Counted from the stretch's first letter, positions 1 to 8,910 are shown. The stretch: DNA of 64,000 nucleotides from Niallia sp. NCCP-28 (GCF_023168165.1 NZ_BQYJ01000005.1:186001-250000); one strand, 5' to 3'. Notes: generated by a model from the sequence alone, not told the origin. Numbers and translations: made by a program.

Positions 1-854
1 TGTACGTGTTATTTAATGCATCTTTGCCAGCAAGATCTACTAGTTTAGGAGAATCCCAACCGTCTGCTCCCATGAATGGAACAGTAATGCCCATTTCACG
101 AGCTTGTTTAATAATTAAGCCAACTTCTTCATAGTAGCCTGGGATAAAAATAAAGTCAGGTTTTTTTGCTTTAATGCGTGTTAATGTAGAGCTAAAGTCA
201 GTATCTTTTGCTACATATGCTTCTTCAGAAACAATGGAACCGCCATTTTCTTTAAATGTTTCTTTAAAAGACGCTGCTAACCCTTTTGCATAATCACTTG
301 CGCTATCCGCAAAAATTGCTGCTTTTTTAATTTTCAAATCATTTGTAGCAAAGTTTGCTGCAACTGTCCCTTGGAACGGATCAATAAAAGATGTGCGGAA
401 TGCATAATCATTAACAGATCCATCATCATTTACCGTAACGTTTGGCGCAGTGCCTGACGGCGTCAATAAAACAGTCTTTTTATCATTAGCAATTTGAACT
501 TGTGCAACTGTATCACCGCTTGTTGCAGCACCGATAATTGCTGTTACTTTATCTTGTGTAATTAGTTTAAGAGCAGCGTTTGTTGCTTCTGTTAAATCTG
601 ATTTATTGTCAACTTTTACTGTTTCAACTTTTTTGCCGTCAATCCCGCCATCTTTATTGATTTCAGCTACAGCTAAATCAATGCCGGATTCAAGAGATTG
701 TCCATATGAAGCAACTGCTCCTGATAACTCTAGATTTACCCCTAATTTAATTGCATCCTCGTCTGAAGACTTAGAACCTCCAGCACTACAGCCCGAAAGG
801 ATACCTGCTGCCAATGTAGTAGTCATTAATAGCACTTTTAACTTTTTATTCATG
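1..854 (-). CDS. Branched-chain amino-acid (LivJ-type) ABC substrate-binding lipoprotein, 3' end cut off
   Basis: Extracellular lipoprotein that captures a ligand, probably a branched-chain or other amino acid, for a LivHMGF-type importer. The start codon at 854 follows a GGGGAA ribosome site. Residues 1-22 form a lipoprotein signal with lipobox LSGC (Cys22). The mature part follows the type-1 periplasmic binding fold: IKLGVNLELSG, then a GAATSGDT segment and TPSGTAPNVT, as in LivJ relatives. About 284 codons are visible; the family is usually near 390, so roughly the last quarter lies beyond the window edge. Transporter subunits are not visible. The ligand is inferred from family only; amides or peptides are alternatives. 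Confidence 0.85.
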
Positions 855-1643
855 TTAAGTTCCCCTTTTTCTATATTTTTAAGTATTCCGAAAATACAAA
901 AACTTCAGAACACAGAGTGTATAATTTTTTCAAACACAATTGCTATTTTAGTACAAAGTTTTTAGTTTTGTCTAGTCCAATTTTTTACTAATCTAACTAA
1001 TCTGAAAATTATATAGAAATAAAAAAATAATGCAGATTAAAGGATATCCTATCTAATAAACCTTTAATATGTTAGCTTAAAAAGAGTTTTCCTTTTTTTA
1101 ACACTATCCTTATAGAATAATATCAGAAATTTTATTTATTTTTATTAATTATGAATTTTGTGTGAATATTATCATACCTCTTTTCTACAAAAATAATCAA
1201 TACCTTCTATATACCAAATTAACGTTATATCTTCTTACAATATATCGATAATCCCTATAAAATAATTCTATTATTTCAATATACTTGTCACAACATCTAT
1301 CATTTCAACCAAAAGTCAACCAGTCCAAAAGACACTTGTAGATTTTTGTAGTTATTTTACAATGCGTTTTTTTCCTCATTCAAATAAACATCTTGTTATA
1401 ATTATGTTTTCATTATCTAACTAAATGTCATTTGTAGATTTTAGTATGTTTAAAAACAAAAAAATATAACAATTCTAGATTTCACTTGTTATATTTATTA
1501 ACATAAATTATATTGATAAATATATTTTTCTATTAAATTATTTTCATTGAGCAGAAAAATATTCCTTTCTTATATGTAATAGGGGCAGATGAAGTAGCTT
1601 TATCATTATGCTGCTAAACCTTTACAAAAAAAGATGAATCCTC
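855..1643. other. AT-rich intergenic region without recognised genes
   Basis: This 789-bp gap has many stops in all frames. Apart from the CodY-like box and the unassigned promoter of the lipoprotein gene I see no gene, RNA or repeat in it. Confidence 0.5.
996..1010. promoter_or_regulatory. Weak CodY-like box
   Basis: ACTAATCTGAAAATT matches the CodY consensus AATTTTCWGAAAATT at 12 of 15 positions and lies about 140 bp upstream of the amino-acid binding protein gene. CodY commonly controls amino-acid transporters in Bacillus. The region is very AT-rich, so chance is possible. Confidence 0.25.
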
Positions 1644-1940
1644 TTAATAGTTCTTAGACTTTAAGCGGTTCATCACTTTCATTCTGATATGAGGGTCTGT
1701 CATTCTTTTTCTGGCTGCAAAAAATATATAGCCCAATTGATATCGCAAATCTTTTTTTTGTATAAATTCAGCATACTTAAACCCATCTGCACCAATATAG
1801 CGATGCTCATACCAGTCTGCAGCAGAGCGGTATACTACTAATTCTGTTCCAGCTTTTTCTAATAAGTGCACCTTGTTTGCATTTAATGAAGGCCTCTCAT
1901 AGGTATTTATATTTTTTCTTTTCGTTTTCATTTTTTTCAA
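1644..1940 (-). CDS. Small hypothetical protein coupled to a glycosyltransferase
   Basis: A 98-residue basic protein with no signal peptide or membrane segment. Residues about 13-64 (YERPSLNANKV...FIQKKDL) resemble a short beta-rich SH3-like module; the C-terminus is Lys/Arg-rich and helical. I do not recognise a named family. Its TTG start overlaps the stop of the upstream glycosyltransferase (TTGA), so the two are translationally coupled; an in-frame ATG at 1931 is the alternative start. Location and coupling suggest it works with the glycosyltransferase, perhaps as an accessory or substrate-binding piece, which is inference only. Confidence 0.6.
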   Translation of the reverse strand: MKKMKTKRKNINTYERPSLNANKVHLLEKAGTELVVYRSAADWYEHRYIGADGFKYAEFIQKKDLRYQLGYIFFAARKRMTDPHIRMKVMNRLKSKNY

Positions 1941-2926
1941 AGAATAGCCCCCCTTATTGATCGAGCCAATTTAAGCAATTTCTTCAAATCCTGTTTTTTT
2001 GCTATATGTATGATGGAATGAAATCTCGGTTCTATCCCCTGCATTATTTCATCACTAATATGCGAATCAATAAATTTTTTTGTTTCTGCAAGCCAATCTC
2101 TCTTTTGCTCCTTTGTTCTTTTTTTGGAAAGCAGCTGCCTTCTTAGACGACTTGCATGAAAAAAGCGGTTAAGATAAGCAATTTTTAAATCCCGTTTATA
2201 TAAATTGTTTAAATTGCTTTCATCAATGTATTTTAGTAATTGGTGGAAAGAATAAAAAAAATTTTTAGCCGGAAAATATTTCAAACTCAAATTTTCATTT
2301 CCTCTTGATACAACAAAATAATAATCATAATCAGCTAAAACAGTAATTACCTTTGCCTCTACATAGCATTGCATCACAAATAATTGATCTTCTCCCACCA
2401 CAGCCTGCGGATTAAATAGAAATTGATGTTTATGCAAAAAAGAGACATTGAACATCTTATGAGGAGCCAATGAGTAAACCAAATTATCTTTTATAATATC
2501 AGCATTTGCGATATTGCCCTTTTTAAACATCGATTGAGGTACATTTCTTCCATTCACCCCAATATATTTTCCATATACCACATCAGATCGATTTTCTTGA
2601 GCTGCATTATACAGTCGCTCTAATGCTTCTTCTCCTAAGAAATCGTCGTTATCAAGGAACAGCAAATATTCTCCCCTAGCAGCCTGGATGGCGTCATTTC
2701 TCGGAATCATCGGCCCCCCTGAATTAGTTTCCCGTTCTATCAACACTAAGTTTGCCATTCTTATTTTAAATGATTCTATTACTTCCTTACTCTTATCAGT
2801 GGAACAGTCATTTACACAAATTACTTCAAACTCTCGGGAATTCATTGTTTGTTTCATTAATGAGTCTAGTGTTGCCTTTATATAATTTGCCGCATTGTAA
2901 ACAGGAATAGCAACTGTCACTTTCAA
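1937..2926 (-). CDS. Family 2 glycosyltransferase (TarS/TarP-like catalytic domain)
   Basis: Cytoplasmic GT-A fold sugar transferase. Residues 1-110 hold the GT2 core: VAIPVYNAANYI at the N-terminus, NDCSTDKS for nucleotide-sugar binding, and FLDNDDF as the metal-binding DxD region near residue 93. GEDQLF near residue 178 is the usual catalytic-base region. The NSGGPMIPRND stretch and layout are like wall teichoic acid glycosyltransferases TarS/TarP, but at 329 residues the C-terminal trimerisation region of those enzymes is missing. It starts at TTG 2926 after a GGGAGGAG site. It forms a two-gene unit with the 98-residue protein. Teichoic acid or another surface glycan is a likely acceptor; not provable here. 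Confidence 0.8.
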   Translation of the reverse strand: MKVTVAIPVYNAANYIKATLDSLMKQTMNSREFEVICVNDCSTDKSKEVIESFKIRMANLVLIERETNSGGPMIPRNDAIQAARGEYLLFLDNDDFLGEEALERLYNAAQENRSDVVYGKYIGVNGRNVPQSMFKKGNIANADIIKDNLVYSLAPHKMFNVSFLHKHQFLFNPQAVVGEDQLFVMQCYVEAKVITVLADYDYYFVVSRGNENLSLKYFPAKNFFYSFHQLLKYIDESNLNNLYKRDLKIAYLNRFFHASRLRRQLLSKKRTKEQKRDWLAETKKFIDSHISDEIMQGIEPRFHSIIHIAKKQDLKKLLKLARSIRGAIL

Positions 2927-3040
2927 TTTTTACTCCTCCCTCCAAATTCATTTTTCCATTTTTTCTTTACTTTTATAACAAACGACAATATTAAATTAGA
3001 TATAATTGCTGTTTTTTGATCTTATATAATTCTGAAAAGC

Positions 3041-3086
3041 AAAAAAACAAGTGTTCTATTAAAAATCTGCAATAGAATACTTGTTT
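3041..3086 (-). terminator. Intrinsic terminator of the sulfonate-type ABC operon (bidirectional)
   Basis: A 15-bp stem (3046-3060 with 3071-3085, one G-U pair) is flanked by a T-run on both strands. It lies just past the stop of the permease gene. Confidence 0.8.
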
Positions 3087-3134
3087 TTTCATTTGATTAA
3101 TAGCAACTTGACATTTTTCTCCTCTTCACAGAAT

Positions 3135-3953
3135 TTAAGATACAATATTATATCGCTTTAAAAATTTCTTTCCTGTCCATGCAAATAATCTATCCATAAA
3201 AAAGCCCATCAATCCTAATACAACTAATCCAACAAAAATCCAATCAGTTTGGAAATATAATCTGGCATTCCAGATCATAAAGCCGATTCCTTCATTTGCT
3301 GCTACCATTTCCGCCCCTACAATTGCCATAAAAGAAGAACCCATTGCAAGCTTCGCCCCTGTAAAAATAAACGGAATGGCTGCTGGAATAACTACATAGC
3401 GCAATACTTGGAAATCAGATGCTCCCATACTTTTGGCTGATCGAATCTTATCCTCTGATATAGACAGTACTCCTGTTAGTGTATTAATTGTGACAACGAA
3501 AAATGTTGCATACATAATTAAAAATATTTTAGACTGCTCCCCTATTCCAAACCAAAGCATAAATAACGTAATAAAGGCCAATGGCGGAATAAAACGAACA
3601 AAGTTAATTAATGGTTCAACAAGTGCACGGAGCGTTCTATTGCTGCCGATAAATAATCCTAATGGAATAGCAATTAAATTCCCTAAAAACCAGCCAATCA
3701 GCACTCTAATAAAACTATAAGCCATATAAATGAATAAGGAACCATCCTTACTAAGTTCTATTGCTCCTTGTAAAGTCGCAAGAGGGCTGGGCAAAAATTG
3801 AGGATCTGAAAAGCGAGCTCCTATGCTCCAAACAAGCAATAAACCTACCCATGTTAAAATGCCAGTTTTTAATATTTTTTTCCAATAAATCTTTATGGAT
3901 ATTTTTTTTGCTATCGGCTTTATTTCTACTTCCTGCTGTACGATTGTTTTCAT
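3135..3953 (-). CDS. ABC transporter permease, nitrate/sulfonate/taurine type (SsuC/TauC-like)
   Basis: Integral membrane subunit of an importer for small anions such as sulfonates. It has 272 residues, about six membrane segments and the BPD_transp_1 coupling loop, visible around KSMGASDFQVLRYVVIPAA (residues about 178-196). It follows the ATPase gene by 15 bp with a GAGGAGGG site upstream, and ends just before a strong terminator, so it is the last gene of the four-gene operon. Family membership is clear. The actual substrate (taurine, alkane- or arylsulfonate, pyrimidine precursor) cannot be read from the sequence. Confidence 0.9.
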   Translation of the reverse strand: MKTIVQQEVEIKPIAKKISIKIYWKKILKTGILTWVGLLLVWSIGARFSDPQFLPSPLATLQGAIELSKDGSLFIYMAYSFIRVLIGWFLGNLIAIPLGLFIGSNRTLRALVEPLINFVRFIPPLAFITLFMLWFGIGEQSKIFLIMYATFFVVTINTLTGVLSISEDKIRSAKSMGASDFQVLRYVVIPAAIPFIFTGAKLAMGSSFMAIVGAEMVAANEGIGFMIWNARLYFQTDWIFVGLVVLGLMGFFMDRLFAWTGKKFLKRYNIVS

Positions 3954-3968
3954 ATGTTCACGCCCTCC

Positions 3969-4739
3969 TCAATCAAAATGCGACTGTACGACTTTATAAT
4001 ACTGGTTAAAATCAGGACTCGTAATTTCACGGGGATATGGCAATTTAATTTCATAGGAATGAGTAATCTTTGAGGAAGGTCCAATTGACATAATGCCGAT
4101 ATGCTGACCAAGCATTAGCGCCTCTTGAATATCATGGGTTACAAATATAATTGTTTTATTTGTTTCTTTCCATATTCTTATAAGTTCCTGTTGCATCGTA
4201 CGCCTTGTCATTGCATCCAATGCCCCAAAAGGCTCATCCATTAATAAAATTTGTGGGTCATTTGCCAAGACGCGCGCCAATTGTACACGTTGTTTCATAC
4301 CACCTGATATTTCACTGGGAAATTTATGATTATGCCCTAAAAGTCCCGCAAGCTCAATAAAATGATTAGCAACTTCCTTCCGCTTTGCTAATGGAATCTT
4401 CTTCATTTTCAGCCCAAACTCCACATTTTCCTCTACCGTCAGCCATGGAAATAATGCTGAATCAGCTGATTGAAAGACAAAACCCCGATTAGCTTTGCTT
4501 TCTTCATTCTCACCATTTACAGTTAACTCACCATCTGATTTTTCAATAAATCCTGCCAAAATATTCAGCAAAGTGGATTTACCGCATCCACTTGGCCCTA
4601 ATAAGATATAAAATCCGCCTTGTTTTATCGTTAAATCAACATTTTCCAGAACATAGTTAGCTTGTCGTCCATCCTCTGAAAATGTTTTTGATAATCCTTT
4701 TAATACAATAGAAGGAGCTTTTTTTTGAATAACTGTCAC
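3969..4739 (-). CDS. ABC transporter ATPase, nitrate/sulfonate/taurine type (SsuB/TauB-like)
   Basis: Cytoplasmic ATPase that powers the adjacent permease. The 256-residue protein has Walker A GPSGCGKST (near residue 48), a Q-loop at FVFQSADSALFPWLT, signature SGGMKQRVQLARV, Walker B ILLMDEPFGALD and the switch histidine in FVTHDIQEAL. Start is GTG 4739 with GGAGAG upstream. It lies between the lipoprotein and permease genes. The FPWLT motif is typical of the nitrate/sulfonate/taurine subfamily. Confidence 0.93.
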   Translation of the reverse strand: MTVIQKKAPSIVLKGLSKTFSEDGRQANYVLENVDLTIKQGGFYILLGPSGCGKSTLLNILAGFIEKSDGELTVNGENEESKANRGFVFQSADSALFPWLTVEENVEFGLKMKKIPLAKRKEVANHFIELAGLLGHNHKFPSEISGGMKQRVQLARVLANDPQILLMDEPFGALDAMTRRTMQQELIRIWKETNKTIIFVTHDIQEALMLGQHIGIMSIGPSSKITHSYEIKLPYPREITSPDFNQYYKVVQSHFD

Positions 4740-4845
4740 TTTAACATCTCTCCTCTCTTTTATAATAGTCGCTTAGTGCATCAAAAAAGATGGTTGATTC
4801 GAATGAAATACATATTCATCCGAATCAACTCTATACAAAATCAAA

Positions 4846-5859
4846 TTATTTTTTGTATGTTGCAGCTTCTGGAAAAGCATTTTGCAAAGCATCTAATGCT
4901 AGTTTATCTTCTAGGTTATAATCTTTTTTCAATAAACCTCGATCAAGAAGCCATTTTTTCATATCTGTCAGATGGTCAATATCCTCCTGAGTGAATTCAA
5001 GCGTATAATTGGAAGTTTTTAAATCACGCAATGTATCTTCTTTTTTGATCTTCAGCTCTTTATAGGCAATTTCTGCTGTTCCATCAGGATTTTCTTTTAC
5101 ATATGCTATGCCTTCTTTAATGGCCTTCAAAAGATTAACAATTGTTTCAGGATTTTTTTCAACAAATGTTTTATTTGCTACTAAATAGCTGCTCACAGAG
5201 ACACCGGCAGAAGAAAGATCATCAATTTTATGTACACCTTTTATTGCTTTAAATTTCTCAAGCAAAGCTCCGCTAGCTAAAATAGCATCAATATCTCCCT
5301 TTTTGACCCCAACAATTGCTTCATCTGGTGTACTGTATGGAACATACTTGATATCTTTCTCATTTATTCCAAGATGCTCTAAATATTTCGCCCAATGGTA
5401 CTCAAAAACAGTTCCTTTAGCTACACCAATTCGTTTCCCTTTTAATTGAGAGGGCTTTGCAATCCCCTCAACAGCTAAAAATTCTGATTTTTTAATTGTT
5501 TCATCTGTACTGTGTGTGAGAGATGAAAGCACAACCAGATCTCCTCGGTTTAGTGAATTTAATAGCGCATAATCAGCTGCCAATCCAGTATCTGTTTGTT
5601 CTGTTAATAATGCATTGATCGTATCAATTCCATATGCAAAATTTGAAATTTTCGGATCGATATCCTGTTTATTAAAGTATCCCTCTGAATTCGCGGCTCT
5701 AATTTGCAGGGAACCCCCTGCAGCTGTATCAATTCCTATCTTTACTTCCTTTAACTCCTTGCCGCTTTCGCTATTAGTGCTTGCAGACTGGCTAGAGCAC
5801 CCCGCTAAAAGAATGGATGCTGCAAATCCAAAAGCAACAAGCTTAGATTTATGTTTCAT
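4846..5859 (-). CDS. ABC substrate-binding lipoprotein, nitrate/sulfonate/taurine type (SsuA-like)
   Basis: Surface lipoprotein that delivers ligand to the following ATPase and permease. The chosen ATG at 5859 follows a GGGGG ribosome site at good distance and gives a proper lipoprotein signal (MKHKSK..., lipobox LLAGC, Cys21). An upstream in-frame start at 5892 would put 11 extra residues before the signal and is unlikely. The body matches the SsuA/THI5-like NMT1 fold: KEVKIGIDTAAGGSLQIRAA, LKGKRIGVAKGT, ALLASGA-like segments. It begins 30 bp after the arylsulfotransferase stop, so both are likely on one transcript. The ligand may be a sulfate ester or sulfonate, by context. Confidence 0.88.
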   Translation of the reverse strand: MKHKSKLVAFGFAASILLAGCSSQSASTNSESGKELKEVKIGIDTAAGGSLQIRAANSEGYFNKQDIDPKISNFAYGIDTINALLTEQTDTGLAADYALLNSLNRGDLVVLSSLTHSTDETIKKSEFLAVEGIAKPSQLKGKRIGVAKGTVFEYHWAKYLEHLGINEKDIKYVPYSTPDEAIVGVKKGDIDAILASGALLEKFKAIKGVHKIDDLSSAGVSVSSYLVANKTFVEKNPETIVNLLKAIKEGIAYVKENPDGTAEIAYKELKIKKEDTLRDLKTSNYTLEFTQEDIDHLTDMKKWLLDRGLLKKDYNLEDKLALDALQNAFPEAATYKK

Positions 5860-5888
5860 AAAGAATTCCCCCTTAAAACTGCCTGTTA

Positions 5889-7325
5889 TCATTTTGTCTC
5901 TTGTTCATCAAAACGCGCTACGCATAATGCCCCTTCTCCGATAGTTTGGGCTCCACTTACTTCTACTGCTGAATAAATACCGCTTGGAGCAGCATTTGGT
6001 ACACGGAATGTCTCGATTTCCAAAGGCTTTATCGCTATTTCTTCTGGCTTATCAAGCTGCGGCACCCAATCATATGGAACTCTGTAGGCTCGATATACCA
6101 TATTAGAATTGCGTTTGTTTTTGAAGGGAGAAATATACTCCCACACAATCTCATGTGCTGCAGTTACTTCAAAAATGCGGCCATTTGCCCCCTCTGTTAT
6201 TAATGTATTGCCATTTTCCAATCGTTGCGCAGAACTGATATAAGGACTATAAAAACGATAGGAATCAGTTGGTGCTTGAAAGTTCGCTTCCTGCCCCGTA
6301 TATTGCCAAACAATCTCCAATGTAGCTGGGTCTATTTCCAATACTCGGGAATAATCGCGCAGTGCATTTTTAGTTCCATCTAAAGATGATGGATTCGGCG
6401 ATCCATATCCTCCCCAGCCTCCGTTATCAAATATTAATAGGTTTCCTTCTCCAGGCAACCCTTGTGGAATGATGTGAGCATGATGCTGTCCAATAATCCA
6501 TCCTATATGCTTTAACTCATCGCTAGAATAGTCAGGGCCAATTTGCCATACAATTTTCCCTGATCGCTTGTCTGTTATGCCAATAATATTTGCTTCTCTC
6601 GCATCCCATATAATATTATCTGGATGAAACCTCTCATCTCCATTATCATAATGTCGATTTGGTCCAATTGCAGAAATAGAATTTATATGAAGCCAATCTC
6701 CAGACTCATTTTCGAAGAATCGCCGGTTAGGCTGTTCATATATTGTTTTTTTCGCTTGTTCATCAAATTGCAATTCATCAAAATGATCACTGAATGACCA
6801 TTCCCAAACAATATTTCCATTCCAATCTACTTCTAGGATTACATCATCTAAAAGCTCATGTTTAGATATCTTGGAATTTGTTACATTCCGATGAGCAAGT
6901 ATTAATGTATTCCCGCCATCAATTTTAGGCTCTTGTTCTGGTGCATAGTATCCAACGGGATTTCCCTCACGTTGATAATCATGGTGTGCCCTCGCAATCC
7001 ATCTTCCTTCATATCCTGGGTCTTCTATAAACTCATGCTTATCAAATTTCCATACAATATTTCCATTAAAATCTACTTGGACAACATCTCCTTCATCCTG
7101 AAATCCATGCTCTGGATCTCTGTTGAATGTATGCCCTAATACATAGCCACCTGGGAAAATCTTATTTGGAAAACCGCGTAATCCTTTCCATAAATGAACT
7201 TCCTTTCCATTCATATCTATTAATAATGCTCCAAGATCTGGTGCTTGAAAAATAGTATATCCGCTCCATGCTTTATCTGGTGAATAGACTGTTGCGCCTG
7301 TTGGATAAATTGTTGGTAGTCCCAT
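5889..7325 (-). CDS. Arylsulfotransferase (ASST) family protein
   Basis: ASST-family enzymes move a sulfuryl group from one phenolic sulfate to another phenol through a sulfated histidine, on a six-bladed beta-propeller. This 478-residue protein shows repeated propeller signatures (NGNIVWKF, NGNIVWEW, SGKIVWQIG, TLEIVWQYTG, AAHEIVWEY) and His-rich loops ARAHHDYQ and GQHHAHIIPQG, where the family's active histidines lie. No signal peptide is visible, whereas proteobacterial ASSTs are periplasmic. Start is ATG 7325 with AAGGAG 8 nt upstream; the GTG at 7334 abuts that site and is rejected. It heads the operon with the sulfonate-type ABC transporter. The true donor and acceptor are unknown; some relatives are annotated as Arylsulfotran_2. 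Confidence 0.8.
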   Translation of the reverse strand: MGLPTIYPTGATVYSPDKAWSGYTIFQAPDLGALLIDMNGKEVHLWKGLRGFPNKIFPGGYVLGHTFNRDPEHGFQDEGDVVQVDFNGNIVWKFDKHEFIEDPGYEGRWIARAHHDYQREGNPVGYYAPEQEPKIDGGNTLILAHRNVTNSKISKHELLDDVILEVDWNGNIVWEWSFSDHFDELQFDEQAKKTIYEQPNRRFFENESGDWLHINSISAIGPNRHYDNGDERFHPDNIIWDAREANIIGITDKRSGKIVWQIGPDYSSDELKHIGWIIGQHHAHIIPQGLPGEGNLLIFDNGGWGGYGSPNPSSLDGTKNALRDYSRVLEIDPATLEIVWQYTGQEANFQAPTDSYRFYSPYISSAQRLENGNTLITEGANGRIFEVTAAHEIVWEYISPFKNKRNSNMVYRAYRVPYDWVPQLDKPEEIAIKPLEIETFRVPNAAPSGIYSAVEVSGAQTIGEGALCVARFDEQETK

Positions 7326-7360
7326 TATTACCACTCCTTAATTTTAGTTTTCTTATAAGT

Positions 7361-7389
7361 TTAATCGGTTTTAAAACAAACCCAGTCAA
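7361..7389 (-). promoter_or_regulatory. Possible proximal promoter of the arylsulfotransferase operon
   Basis: TTGACT (7384-7389), a 17-bp spacer and GATTAA (7361-7366) precede the operon by about 35 bp. The -10 is poor. Confidence 0.35.
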
Positions 7390-7436
7390 CTGATATACTG
7401 CCCACCACTCCTAATTTGCTGTAAACCTTAAATAAT

Positions 7437-7494
7437 CAAAAAGAGATCCAACAAAATGCATGCTAAGATAGGCTTTGCATTTCATTGAATCTCT
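7437..7494 (-). terminator. Leader attenuator or small-RNA terminator upstream of the arylsulfotransferase gene
   Basis: On the minus strand a long imperfect stem closes with AGAGAT/ATCTCT (7442-7447 with 7489-7494) and is followed by a T-run. It is about 50 nt downstream of a good promoter and about 110 nt upstream of the gene, so it can end a short RNA or attenuate the operon. Confidence 0.55.
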
Positions 7495-7547
7495 AGTTAT
7501 CTAGTCGATTCTTTTATTATTTATTTTTTGGTTTCTTCTTGAAAGTA

Positions 7548-7576
7548 ATAATAACAGCAGAAAAAAAGAACGTCAA
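7548..7576 (-). promoter_or_regulatory. Sigma-A promoter, minus strand
   Basis: TTGACG (7571-7576), a 17-bp spacer and TATTAT (7548-7553). Transcription would start near 7541 and run into the stem at 7494-7437. Confidence 0.6.
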
Positions 7577-7629
7577 TATTTTTTTGATTATTCTTATAAA
7601 TTTACTTGGTATTAAGTTTTAGTTATTTT

Positions 7630-7665
7630 TAGAAAAAAACTGTCCGAACGCTCGTTCAGACAGTT
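7630..7665 (-). terminator. Terminator of the ferredoxin-NADP reductase gene
   Basis: A 13-bp stem (7638-7650 with 7653-7665, one G-U pair in the minus-strand RNA) is followed by seven T on the minus strand. Confidence 0.8.
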
Positions 7666-7677
7666 TTCGGGAAATAT

Positions 7678-8760
7678 CTACATTTTAACCTTCATCTTCG
7701 TACAATCATCGCATTGAATCATATTTTGTACTATCTCTCTATTTCTTTCTTTAAATACATCATTATGCGAAGATACCATTGCACTAGAGTTTGCCTCGGG
7801 CTGAATAAATTGTTTTGCCTTATTTACAGCATTTGCTGCATCTTGAAATGCACCTGAGATTAAATTTACTTTTCCATCGTGTTTTAATATATCACCAGCA
7901 GCAAATAAACCTGCTACTGAAGTTTCGCTCGCCGCACTGCCTGCAATATAAAAATCTTCAATCATATCTATATTCAAATCACTATTTTTCAACAAGGAAG
8001 AATCCATTTCATATCCATGATTGATGACAATCTCATCCACCTCTAATATTCTTGCTTCCCCAGTATGATTGTTTGTCAACTCCACAGACTCGATTAATTC
8101 ATGATTATCCTTAGCAATCAGCTTTGTAATCGCGTTTTGGAAAATGCATTCCACAGATCCTTCCATCAGCTGCTTAGCATGTGCTTCATGTCCTGCAAAA
8201 GCATCTTTTCTGCATATAATATATACTTTTTTGGCAATCGGCTCTAATTCTAGAGCCCAATCTAGTGCAGAGTTCCCCCCACCTGAAATAACAACAACTT
8301 TATCTTTGAAGTGCATTAAAGATTTAACTGTATAATTTAAATTAGTCAACTCAAATCTTTCAGCGCCTTCAATTTTCAGCTTCTGTGGAGTCAATATTCC
8401 ACTTCCAACTGCAACAATAACGGTTTTTGAATAATGCAATGCTCCTGATTCTGCTGTTAATACAAAAAGGCCTTCTTCATTTTTGGAGATAGAAGCAATT
8501 TTCGTATCAAGGGCAACTTCTGGCTTAAAGGTTAATCCCTGCTCGACAAGCTGCTCTCTTAAGCGAGCGCCGGGCAAAGGAGTTACTCCTCCAACATCCC
8601 ATATCATTTTTTCTGGATATAAATGCAGCTTGCCGCCTAACTCTGGCAAAAATTCAATGATTTTCGTTTTCATTTCTCTAAGTCCACTATAAAAAGCAGA
8701 ATATAATCCTGCTGGTCCTCCACCTATGATCGTCACATCGAATATATCTGCATTTTTCAT
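7678..8760 (-). CDS. Ferredoxin/flavodoxin-NADP+ reductase, type 2 (YumC/YcgT-like)
   Basis: FAD-dependent thioredoxin-reductase-like enzyme that passes electrons between NADPH and ferredoxin or flavodoxin. FAD binding is at IIGGGPAGLYSAFY (near residue 12), NADPH binding at SGGGNSALDWAL (near residue 158) and the second FAD site at GLFAAGD. It lacks the CxxC pair of true thioredoxin reductases. The extra C-terminal tail carries a CDDC motif near the end (family members are about 330-350 residues, this one 360). It is divergent from the siderophore importer and both promoters carry the same Fur box, so it is probably induced by iron starvation and may help reductive iron release. That role is inferred. 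Confidence 0.88.
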   Translation of the reverse strand: MKNADIFDVTIIGGGPAGLYSAFYSGLREMKTKIIEFLPELGGKLHLYPEKMIWDVGGVTPLPGARLREQLVEQGLTFKPEVALDTKIASISKNEEGLFVLTAESGALHYSKTVIVAVGSGILTPQKLKIEGAERFELTNLNYTVKSLMHFKDKVVVISGGGNSALDWALELEPIAKKVYIICRKDAFAGHEAHAKQLMEGSVECIFQNAITKLIAKDNHELIESVELTNNHTGEARILEVDEIVINHGYEMDSSLLKNSDLNIDMIEDFYIAGSAASETSVAGLFAAGDILKHDGKVNLISGAFQDAANAVNKAKQFIQPEANSSAMVSSHNDVFKERNREIVQNMIQCDDCTKMKVKM

Positions 8761-8791
8761 TAATATGTCCTCTCCTTATAATCAATTATAT

Positions 8792-8806
8792 TGATTATCA
8801 TTCTCA
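8792..8806. promoter_or_regulatory. Fur box of the reductase gene
   Basis: TGATTATCATTCTCA fits the Fur 7-1-7 palindrome TGATAATNATTATCA with two mismatches. It lies between the promoter at 8816-8844 and the gene start at 8760. The same 15-mer recurs at 8896-8910. Confidence 0.8.
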
Positions 8807-8815
8807 TTAAATAGA

Positions 8816-8844
8816 ATTTTACCCTCTTTTTCGTTTTTTGACAA
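8816..8844 (-). promoter_or_regulatory. Promoter of the reductase gene
   Basis: TTGTCA (8839-8844), 17 bp, TAAAAT (8816-8821), with the Fur box directly downstream. Confidence 0.65.
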
Positions 8845-8851
8845 TGGTATA

Positions 8852-8880
8852 TTGACAGAAATATTAAACGATAATATTAT
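8852..8880 (+). promoter_or_regulatory. Promoter of the siderophore ABC genes
   Basis: TTGACA (8852-8857), 17 bp, TATTAT (8875-8880): a near-consensus sigma-A promoter with the Fur box about 15 bp further downstream. Confidence 0.8.
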
Positions 8881-8895
8881 TTAACTATTCATTAT

Positions 8896-8910
8896 TGATT
8901 ATCATTCTCA
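8896..8910. promoter_or_regulatory. Fur box of the siderophore ABC genes
   Basis: TGATTATCATTCTCA, identical to 8792-8806, sits over the expected transcription start of the ABC operon. Confidence 0.8.
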
